NCBI GenBank assembly: GCA_049317525.1
Contig: JBMOIC010000030.1
Span: 1-23,766, forward strand
Direction of reading: 5' to 3'
DNA length: 23,766 bases
From: UBA961 sp049317525
Lineage (GTDB): Bacteria > Bacteroidota > Ignavibacteria > Kapaibacteriales > UBA961
Part shown: positions 18,280-23,766 of the stretch, one piece after another
How the letters are laid out: the number at the start of each line of letters is the position of its first letter
How positions within the stretch are numbered: position 1 is the stretch's first letter
Made by a program: the position numbers and the translations under genes
Notes under the pieces: generated by a model
Told to the model about the DNA's origin: nothing
Database searches by the model: none
What the model saw: the letters and a program-made list of their open reading frames with translations, nothing else

Positions 18280-19383
18280 ATGTCAAAAAATTTGGTTACT
18301 TCCTCTGTACAAATAAAAAGATCTGAAAGTCTAGGGGCATTAGCCTGGAAAAAACTAAAAAAACATCCAGCTGGTATTGCGGGCATGATAATCATAGGAT
18401 TATTAGTGTTAATTGCAGCTATGGCTGATATTATTAGCCCATTTTCTCCTACTTTAGCTGTACTTGAATATGCAGAAAAACCTTCTGGATTTGTAGGCAA
18501 TGTTTTATTATTAAAAAACCCTTCAGATGAATCTCAACCCAATGTATTACCTATACAAAACTTTAAAATATATAAAAATAGCGTCGAATACATTGATTTT
18601 GAAGGACTTAATGGAACAATTCAGATTCAGCAATTATATGGAAATAATGAATCTGAATGGCATACAACACCTACCTATTATTTAGGTACAGACAGATTAG
18701 GAAGAGACGTATTTAGCAGATTAGTTTTTGGTGCTCGTATTAGTTTATTAGTAGGGGTTGTTTCACAGTTAATTGCCCTTATTATTGGCATCGTGCTTGG
18801 CGCATTAGCAGGATTCTTTAGAGGTTGGGTAGACAATATAATTATGTGGTTTACAAATGTTATTTGGTCTTATCCAACTATCCTATTAGCGATACTCCTT
18901 TCTTCTTTATTGAAGTTCACCAATAATATTATGGGGTTTTCCTTGAACCCTTTTTGGCAAACATTTATCGCAATCGGAATTTCAAGTTGGGTTGAAATTG
19001 CAAGAATAGTTCGTGGACAATTCTTTTCATTAAGAGAAATGGAATATGTAGAAGCTACTAGAGCCCTTGGTTATGGCTCTATGAGAACAATTTTCAGACA
19101 TATTCTGCCAAATGCCATTGGACCTATCATTGTATTATCTACTGCTGGCATTGCATCTGCTATTATTGCAGAAGCAGGCCTGAGTTTTCTTGGGCTTGGC
19201 ATTCAAAGGCCAGAACCATCATGGGGTATATTTATTTCAGATCATTATGGATATATTTTTGCTGGTAAATATTGGGGCTTAACTGTATATCCAAGTATTG
19301 CAATTGCTGCGGCCGTGTATGGATTTAACCTATTAGGAGATGGCCTACGCGATGCATTCGATCCTAAAGCAATTCAAAGATAG
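18280..19383 (+). CDS. dppC: Peptide/nickel-type ABC transporter permease, DppC/OppC family, with enlarged periplasmic segment
   Basis: The 367-residue partner of DppB has a first membrane helix at about residues 31-52 and the family motif 'YYLGTDRLGRDVFSR' (133-147). Further helices follow, then the EAA loop 'EYVEATRALGYGSMRTIFRH' (255-274) and the C-terminal 'LSFLGLGIQRPEPSWG' and 'LLGDGLRDAFDPK'. OppC-type proteins typically have about 30-50 residues between helix 1 and the LGTD motif; here there are about 80 (53-132), including a hydrophilic, predicted beta-rich stretch. That extra piece lies in the periplasm and could touch the binding protein. holA starts 8 nt after the stop, so the three genes are probably one transcript. 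Confidence 0.92.
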   Translation: MSKNLVTSSVQIKRSESLGALAWKKLKKHPAGIAGMIIIGLLVLIAAMADIISPFSPTLAVLEYAEKPSGFVGNVLLLKNPSDESQPNVLPIQNFKIYKNSVEYIDFEGLNGTIQIQQLYGNNESEWHTTPTYYLGTDRLGRDVFSRLVFGARISLLVGVVSQLIALIIGIVLGALAGFFRGWVDNIIMWFTNVIWSYPTILLAILLSSLLKFTNNIMGFSLNPFWQTFIAIGISSWVEIARIVRGQFFSLREMEYVEATRALGYGSMRTIFRHILPNAIGPIIVLSTAGIASAIIAEAGLSFLGLGIQRPEPSWGIFISDHYGYIFAGKYWGLTVYPSIAIAAAVYGFNLLGDGLRDAFDPKAIQR

Positions 19384-19391
19384 ATCTACGT

Positions 19392-20468
19392 ATGATAATT
19401 GATTCATTACAAGAGTTTTTTGATAATTCTTCGGAATTACCAAATTCCCTATTATTATTTGGAGAAGAGGAGTTCTTAAAAGAAGAAGCTTATCATGTTG
19501 TTATGCAACACTTAGAAAATTCTTGTAATCCAAAACCTGATATTGATATTGTAGATGCTGAACACGTAAAAGAACATGCAATTATAGACATAGCTTGCTC
19601 TTTCCCATTTATATCAGATAAAAGAATTGTTATTGTCAAAAATGCTGATAAACTTTTTTCATCTAAATCATCAAAAAGCGATAAAAAATCTGCCTTACTG
19701 TCCTATGTAAAAAACCCGCAACCATCTACATATTTAGTATTATTAGGAAATTTTCAAGCATTGTGGGGAATCTCTTCATTCAAAAAGAATTCTAGGCAAC
19801 AAGACAAAGCAAAAAAAATACTCTCCTCCATAAAATTCCCTCTAGATCAATTAATCGATGCTATCCCTTGTCATGAATCTAAAAAAGTAAACGAAAAAGA
19901 ATTATCTACGTGGATTACTAATAGATTAAAACAAGATAATAAAGATATTCAATCAGAAGCAGCAGAATATATTATTGCTAATGCAGGACAATCTTTAAGA
20001 GATATTGCAAATGAAATAGATAAATTAACTCTGTATGAACCAACTATAGATACCTATACAATACAAGAAGTACTTGGCGTTGTAGGAAGCTCTAAAGTCT
20101 ATAATGTATTTGAATTACAAAAGAGTATCGGCAAAGGTGATTCTGCTAAAGCAATCGAAATCATTCATTTTATGATGAAAGATGATAAACAAGAAATGTT
20201 AATCATCACAATGATTACTCGATATATTGTTTCACTCTTTAAATTATCCGATTCCATTAAAACCACTCATAATCCTTATGAATTATCAAAATTGACTGGA
20301 ATTAGTTCTTACTTCATACCCGAATATCAATCAGCCTTAAGAATTTTTACATATACAAGATTAGAAAACGCTTTATTCCTTTTGAGAAATGCTGATCTTA
20401 CATTAAAATCAAGCTCAAAACCAGCTGTTTCTGTCCTACAGTCTCTTCTAATTTCAATATTAGCTTAG
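19392..20468 (+). CDS. holA: DNA polymerase III delta subunit (clamp loader)
   Basis: The 358-residue protein is the delta subunit that opens the beta sliding clamp. Family features are the N-terminal 'SLLLFGEEEFLKEEA' (19-33), the 'FPFISDKRIVIVKNADKLF' segment (71-89) that matches the clamp-contacting 'PLFxxRRLVVV' region, and the 'YLVLLGN' strand. Further on are 'AAEYIIANAGQSLRDIANEIDKL' without its last three residues and a helical C-terminal domain with 'KVYNVFELQKSIGKGD'. The degenerate AAA+ fold without a Walker A lysine is normal for delta. The start ATG 19392 lies 8 nt after dppC. Linkage of holA to rpsT is common in bacteria and supports the call. Confidence 0.87.
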   Translation: MIIDSLQEFFDNSSELPNSLLLFGEEEFLKEEAYHVVMQHLENSCNPKPDIDIVDAEHVKEHAIIDIACSFPFISDKRIVIVKNADKLFSSKSSKSDKKSALLSYVKNPQPSTYLVLLGNFQALWGISSFKKNSRQQDKAKKILSSIKFPLDQLIDAIPCHESKKVNEKELSTWITNRLKQDNKDIQSEAAEYIIANAGQSLRDIANEIDKLTLYEPTIDTYTIQEVLGVVGSSKVYNVFELQKSIGKGDSAKAIEIIHFMMKDDKQEMLIITMITRYIVSLFKLSDSIKTTHNPYELSKLTGISSYFIPEYQSALRIFTYTRLENALFLLRNADLTLKSSSKPAVSVLQSLLISILA

Positions 20469-20505
20469 TTGATTCAGGTAATCAAACATTTGAATCATAA
20501 AAAAG

Positions 20506-20537
20506 TTTGCATAGTACATCGAATCTCTTTATTTTTG
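20506..20537 (+). promoter_or_regulatory. Candidate promoter for rpsT (TTTG-N20-TATTTTTG)
   Basis: TTTG at 20506-20509 and TATTTTTG at 20530-20537, separated by 20 nt, match both elements of the Bacteroidota sigma factor consensus (-33 TTTG, -7 TAnnTTTG). A start near 20544 would give a leader of about 37 nt before ATG 20581. This is the best promoter match in the window and sits where a ribosomal-protein promoter is expected. Confidence 0.45.
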
Positions 20538-20580
20538 CATTCTCTTATATAGAAGCAATTAATCGCATTATTTGGTAGTT

Positions 20581-20847
20581 ATGGCACATCATAAGTCAGC
20601 AATTAAACGTACGCGTCAAAATAAAAAGCGCGCAATTTATAATCGAGCAAATCGCAAGCTTTATCGTGAAGCGATTAAAGCTGTTCGTTTAGCTAAATCA
20701 GTTCAAGAGGCAGAAACATTATTTGTTACTGCTACAAGTATATTAGACAGAGTAGCATCTCGTGGAATATTACACAAGAACAATGTAGCTAATAAGAAAT
20801 CCAAACTTGCGCTTCATATTAATAAAATGAAAGCAGCTCAAGCCTAA
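20581..20847 (+). CDS. rpsT: 30S ribosomal protein S20
   Basis: The 88-residue basic protein starts 'MAHHKSAIKRTRQNKKRA' and ends in a Lys-rich helix with 'GILHKNNVANKKSKLA'; both are diagnostic of S20, which binds 16S rRNA. The in-frame TTG at 20572 would add three residues, but the conserved N-terminus points to ATG 20581. No clear Shine-Dalgarno precedes it. The tRNA-Arg gene begins 10 nt after the stop, so the two are probably in one transcript. Confidence 0.96.
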   Translation: MAHHKSAIKRTRQNKKRAIYNRANRKLYREAIKAVRLAKSVQEAETLFVTATSILDRVASRGILHKNNVANKKSKLALHINKMKAAQA

Positions 20848-20857
20848 TATTCCGTAA

Positions 20858-20931
20858 GCACCCGTAGCTCAACTGGATAGAGCATTTGACTACGGATCAA
20901 AAGGTTTGGGGTTCGAATCCCTACGGGTGCA
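20858..20931 (+). tRNA. tRNA-Arg (anticodon ACG)
   Basis: The 74-nt cloverleaf is complete: acceptor GCACCCG/CGGGTGC (7 bp), D stem GCTC/GAGC, anticodon stem TTTGA/TCAAA with loop CTACGGA, five-base variable loop, and T stem TGGGG/CCCTA with loop TTCGAAT. The anticodon ACG (20892-20894), read as ICG after deamination, decodes CGU/CGC/CGA. The discriminator is A, and the CCA end is not encoded (ACA follows). It sits between rpsT and rpsO. Confidence 0.97.
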
Positions 20932-20978
20932 CATAATAGAATTATATTCAATATATCTTATCATTTGATAGAAACATT

Positions 20979-21245
20979 ATGCTTAATCAAGCTCGTAAAG
21001 CAGAAATCGCAAAGCAATATGGTGGTAGTGAAGCCAATACCGGATTACCAGAAGTGCAGATTGCCTTACTTACAGAACATATTTCATTATTGGCAGGTCA
21101 TTTGGATACTCATAAAAAGGATTTCCATTCAAGACGTGGCCTTATGCAAATGGTAAGTAACAGAAAGAAATTACTTAATTATCTTATGAAAAATGATATT
21201 CGTAGATATCGCACAATTATCAGTGCATTATCAATACGAAAGTAA
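20979..21245 (+). CDS. rpsO: 30S ribosomal protein S15
   Basis: The 88-residue protein matches S15 along its whole length: 'GSEANTGLPEVQIALLTEHI' (16-35), 'HKKDFHSRRGLMQMVSNRKK' (45-64), 'LLNYL' and 'YRTII'. The length is the usual 88-89. S15 binds 16S rRNA early in 30S assembly. The start ATG 20979 lies 47 nt after the tRNA with no clear Shine-Dalgarno. A strong terminator follows the stop by 14 nt, and pnp lies beyond, the common rpsO-pnp order. Confidence 0.97.
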   Translation: MLNQARKAEIAKQYGGSEANTGLPEVQIALLTEHISLLAGHLDTHKKDFHSRRGLMQMVSNRKKLLNYLMKNDIRRYRTIISALSIRK

Positions 21246-21259
21246 TCTGACTCATTTCA

Positions 21260-21282
21260 GGGCGCTTATAGCGCCCTTTTTT
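21260..21282 (+). terminator. Strong rho-independent terminator after rpsO
   Basis: A perfect 7-bp GC-rich stem GGGCGCT (21260-21266) / AGCGCCC (21270-21276) with a TAT loop is followed directly by six T. It ends the rpsT-tRNA-rpsO unit, so pnp needs its own promoter or read-through. Confidence 0.95.
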
Positions 21283-21345
21283 ATTATTGGCAATGTGACT
21301 TTATAATTACACATTCTTGATATATTCTTTGTTAAGTAAGTAAAC

Positions 21346-21417
21346 GTTTCGGGCTGATCTGAGTGCAGGAGAGCATCTTTAAGATGGTGTTGTCCTCCGC
21401 TCAGTATGCAGCTAAAC
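21346..21417 (+). promoter_or_regulatory. Long imperfect stem-loop in the pnp leader
   Basis: Seventy-two bases can fold on themselves with 27 pairs: GTTT/AAAC (21346-21349 with 21414-21417), GGCTG/CAGCT (21352-21356 with 21409-21413), AT/AT, CTGAGTG/CGCTCAG (21359-21365 with 21398-21404), AGGA/TCCT (21367-21370 with 21393-21396) and CATCT/AGATG (21374-21378 with 21382-21386) around a TTA loop. It ends 50 nt before the pnp ATG. A double-stranded leader cut by RNase III controls pnp in E. coli. The function here is inferred. Confidence 0.7.
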
Positions 21418-21467
21418 AAAAGGATGATACTCAGAATGATTTATTAGTGCTATTCAAAAGGAAAATT

Positions 21468-23766
21468 ATGGCACATCATTCCGTTTCCCTGGAATTAAAT
21501 GGCAGGGAATATTCGATAGAAACTGGCCGTTTTGCAAAATTGGCAAATGGCTCAGTTATGGTTCGTTATGGTGATACAATGGTTCTTGTAACTGTTTGTG
21601 CTGCTCAAGAGCCAAGAACTGATTTAGACTTTTTACCTTTAACTGTAGAGTATCGCGAAAAAACTGCTGCTGCTGGTAAAATTCCTGGTGGATTCTTTAA
21701 AAGAGAAGGCAAGCCGAGTGAAAAAGAAGTACTGTCAGCCCGATTGATTGATCGTCCTGCTAGGCCTCTTTTCCCAAAAGGTTGGCAAAAAGAAACCCAA
21801 ATAGTTGCTTCTGTATATTCATCAGAACCTGAGATTGATGCCGATACACTTGCTGCAGTTGGTGCATCCGCTGCCTTAGTTATTTCAGATATTCCATTTG
21901 GCGGACCATATTCCGAAGTTTTAGTAGGAAGAATCAATGGCGAATTTATCGTTAATCCAACCATAAGCCAATTACTAGAATCCGATATAGAAATCATTGT
22001 TGCTGGAACCGATGATGCAATTATGATGGTGGAAGGAAGTTCAAAAGAAATTTCTGAAGATGACTTTATTAATGCCTTGGAATATGCACACTCATATATC
22101 AAAAAGCTTAATGCTCTTCAGTTGCAACTAAAAGAATTAGTTGGTAAAGCAAAACAAGAATTACCAATTATCGAAGAAAATACTGAATTATTAGAAGCTA
22201 TTACATCTATAGCTGCTCCTTTAATTCGTGAACAGATTCGCAAAAGTTCTTCTAAAGAACAAAGAATTGAATTTGCAAAAAAACTAAGAGAAACAGTTCT
22301 TTCATCATTGCAAGAAATGTTACCATTAGCGGAAACATCTGAAATAGATGCAAGAGCTAAAAAAACAAAAGGATTTATCTATAAGATTGAAAAGCATGAA
22401 ATGCGACGCATGATTATAGATGATAAAGTGCGTTTAGATGGACGCTCAACCACAGATATTAGATCTATCAATTGCGATACAACAGTTCTTCCTAGAACAC
22501 ATGGATCTGCTTTATTTACTCGTGGCGAAACACAAAGTTTAACTACAGTTACCCTTGGTACTAAAAGTGATGAACAATTAATTGATGGCCTATTCCCTAC
22601 CGAATACCGTAGATTTATGCTTCATTATAATTTTCCACCATTTAGTACTGGCGAAGCCGGCCGTATGACTGGCACTAGCAGACGTGAAATTGGACATGGA
22701 AAACTTGCTGAAAGAGCTTTACAAATCATGTTGCCGAATAATGAAGATTTCCCTTATGTTGTTAGAATCGTGTCCGATATTCTAGAATCTAATGGTTCTT
22801 CCTCTATGGCAACTGTTTGCGCAGGAAGCCTAGCATTAATGGATGCTGGAGTTCCATTAAAAAAATCTGTTGCTGGTATTGCAATGGGCCTTATTAAAGA
22901 AGAAGACGATGCTGCAATATTAAGCGATATCCTTGGAGATGAAGATTTTCTTGGTGATATGGACTTTAAAGTTGCAGGAACATTAGATGGTATTACTGCT
23001 TGCCAAATGGATATTAAGATTGCTGGCCTTTCTACACATTTAATGCGTCAAGCCCTTGAACAAGCCAGAGCTGGTAGGCTTCATATTCTTAATATTATGA
23101 ATGAAGCACTATCTGCCCCAAGAGAAGATTTATCTGAATATGCACCACGATTAACTACAATTATGATTCCAAATGATATGATTGGAACTGTAATCGGGCC
23201 AGGTGGCGATACAATACGTGGAATGCAAAGAGAATTTGGTGTTGAAATTACAATTGAAGATGATGGTTCTTGTATTATCGCTGCTACTAATAAAGAAGCT
23301 GCACAATTAACTATCGATAGAATACGCGCAATAACAAGTCCTCCAGAAATAGGTAAAGTATACACTGCTACTGTTAAAGATGTACGCGAAGGCCTTGGTG
23401 CAATTGTAGAATTTATGCCTAAAACCAAAGGTTTATTACATATTTCTCAAATTAGCTATGAATATTTCCAAAATGTTAGTGATGTTCTTAAACCAGGACA
23501 GCACATTGACGTTAAATTATTAGAAATTCAATCTGATGGTAAATTTAGGCTAAGCCATAAAGTGTTATTAACACCACCAGAAGGTTATGTAGAACCACAA
23601 CGTAGCGAAAGACCTCCTCGCAGAGATGATAGACGATTTGATGATAGAAGAAGTGGCGACAGAAGAAGTGGCGGAGATAGAAGATATGATGACCGACCTA
23701 GAGATGACCGCCCTAGAGATGAACGCCCTAGAGATGAACATCGGGGTGATGATAGGCATCGTGGTG
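21468..23766 (+). CDS. pnp: Polyribonucleotide nucleotidyltransferase (PNPase), 3' truncated by the window end
   Basis: The frame is open from ATG 21468 to the window end (766 codons, no stop), so the C-terminus is missing. AAGGA lies 7 nt before the ATG. The enzyme degrades RNA 3' to 5' using phosphate. Both RNase PH-like domains are present: the first with 'LTVEYREKTAAAGKIPGGF', the catalytic second with 'HGSALFTRGETQ' (about 345) and 'LGDEDFLGDMDFKVAGT', whose Asp497/Asp499 match the metal-binding pair. The KH domain follows ('IPNDMIGTVIGPGGDTIRG', about 566), then S1 ('GKVYTATVKDVREGLGAIVE', about 630). The core ends near residue 705; after that comes an Arg/Asp-rich tail of at least 50 residues. 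Codon use and frame show no disruption. Confidence 0.96.
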   Translation, partial: MAHHSVSLELNGREYSIETGRFAKLANGSVMVRYGDTMVLVTVCAAQEPRTDLDFLPLTVEYREKTAAAGKIPGGFFKREGKPSEKEVLSARLIDRPARPLFPKGWQKETQIVASVYSSEPEIDADTLAAVGASAALVISDIPFGGPYSEVLVGRINGEFIVNPTISQLLESDIEIIVAGTDDAIMMVEGSSKEISEDDFINALEYAHSYIKKLNALQLQLKELVGKAKQELPIIEENTELLEAITSIAAPLIREQIRKSSSKEQRIEFAKKLRETVLSSLQEMLPLAETSEIDARAKKTKGFIYKIEKHEMRRMIIDDKVRLDGRSTTDIRSINCDTTVLPRTHGSALFTRGETQSLTTVTLGTKSDEQLIDGLFPTEYRRFMLHYNFPPFSTGEAGRMTGTSRREIGHGKLAERALQIMLPNNEDFPYVVRIVSDILESNGSSSMATVCAGSLALMDAGVPLKKSVAGIAMGLIKEEDDAAILSDILGDEDFLGDMDFKVAGTLDGITACQMDIKIAGLSTHLMRQALEQARAGRLHILNIMNEALSAPREDLSEYAPRLTTIMIPNDMIGTVIGPGGDTIRGMQREFGVEITIEDDGSCIIAATNKEAAQLTIDRIRAITSPPEIGKVYTATVKDVREGLGAIVEFMPKTKGLLHISQISYEYFQNVSDVLKPGQHIDVKLLEIQSDGKFRLSHKVLLTPPEGYVEPQRSERPPRRDDRRFDDRRSGDRRSGGDRRYDDRPRDDRPRDERPRDEHRGDDRHRG
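23694..23738 (+). repeat. Three 15-bp tandem repeats in the pnp C-terminal tail
   Basis: Units close to CGCCCTAGAGATGAA occur at 23694-23708, 23709-23723 and 23724-23738, encoding RPRDD, RPRDE, RPRDE. They lie in the Arg/Asp-rich tail of PNPase, which continues to the window end; more units may follow. Confidence 0.85.

Noticed and set aside
20470..20497. Inverted repeat TGATTCA/TGAATCA after holA as a terminator
   Set aside because: The stem is short and AT-rich, the loop is 14 nt, and an A-run rather than a T-run follows.
20572..20580. TTG start for rpsT (E. coli rpsT uses UUG)
   Set aside because: The conserved S20 N-terminus begins exactly at ATG 20581, so three extra residues are unlikely.
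21346..21417. A known riboswitch class in the pnp leader
   Set aside because: I cannot match the loop or bulge sequences to any riboswitch core I know; a plain long duplex fits better.
21605..22102. 165-codon minus-strand open frame inside pnp
   Set aside because: It is antisense to well-conserved PNPase coding sequence, its composition is Ser/Ile-rich without recognisable motifs, and it has no start signal.
1..23766. Mobile elements, CRISPR arrays, toxin-antitoxin or defence genes
   Set aside because: No transposase, integrase, terminal inverted repeats, spaced direct-repeat arrays or defence-type domains were seen on either strand.

Overview
The window is AT-rich bacterial chromosome carrying ordinary single-copy genes and no sign of phage, plasmid, transposon or CRISPR. 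The best lineage clue is the type IX secretion system (T9SS). There is a full-length SprA/Sov-type outer-membrane translocon, and two genes end in T9SS-type C-terminal sorting domains: a 5'-truncated one at the left edge and a GH27 glycosidase. T9SS is confined to the Bacteroidota/Chlorobiota/Ignavibacteria/Kapabacteria branch (FCB group). Shine-Dalgarno-like sequences precede some genes (pnp, the guanylyltransferase fusion, accC) but not others. With the guanylyltransferase-mutase fusion, this makes me lean towards an Ignavibacteria/Kapabacteria-like member rather than a classical Bacteroidetes; that placement is inference.

Layout. 1-377: tail of a secreted T9SS cargo protein. 611-7642: sprA, followed 22 nt later by a GT9 (heptosyltransferase-like) gene, 7665-8789. 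The biotin carboxylase accC (8786-10225, minus) runs tail-to-tail into that gene with overlapping stop codons. A 203-bp divergent intergenic region with a 15-bp direct repeat separates accC from a second rightward unit: a mannose-1-phosphate guanylyltransferase fused to a degenerate phosphomannomutase domain (10429-12939), overlapped by a secreted NPCBM-Ig-GH27 alpha-galactosidase-like protein with a T9SS sorting domain (12921-15203). Next come a PtsN-like EIIA protein translationally coupled to a small secreted coiled-coil protein (15321-16204), then glutamate racemase murI (16349-17236). A peptide-type ABC permease pair dppB-dppC is followed 8 nt later by holA (17332-20468). The right end is a translation/RNA-decay cluster: rpsT, tRNA-Arg(ACG), rpsO, a strong terminator, a long stem-loop leader, and pnp running off the window.

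How it fits together. One theme is the cell envelope: nucleotide-sugar supply, a sugar transferase, glutamate racemase for peptidoglycan, and SprA, which would export proteins such as the GH27 enzyme. The other theme is housekeeping: replication clamp loader, ribosomal proteins, tRNA and PNPase. No wholly new system stands out. The observations most worth checking are the 27-bp stem-loop in the pnp leader, which parallels the E. coli rpsO-terminator-leader-pnp autoregulatory layout; the loss of every mutase signature motif in the guanylyltransferase fusion; and the coupled EIIA/secreted coiled-coil pair. All intergenic gaps are shorter than 300 bases.
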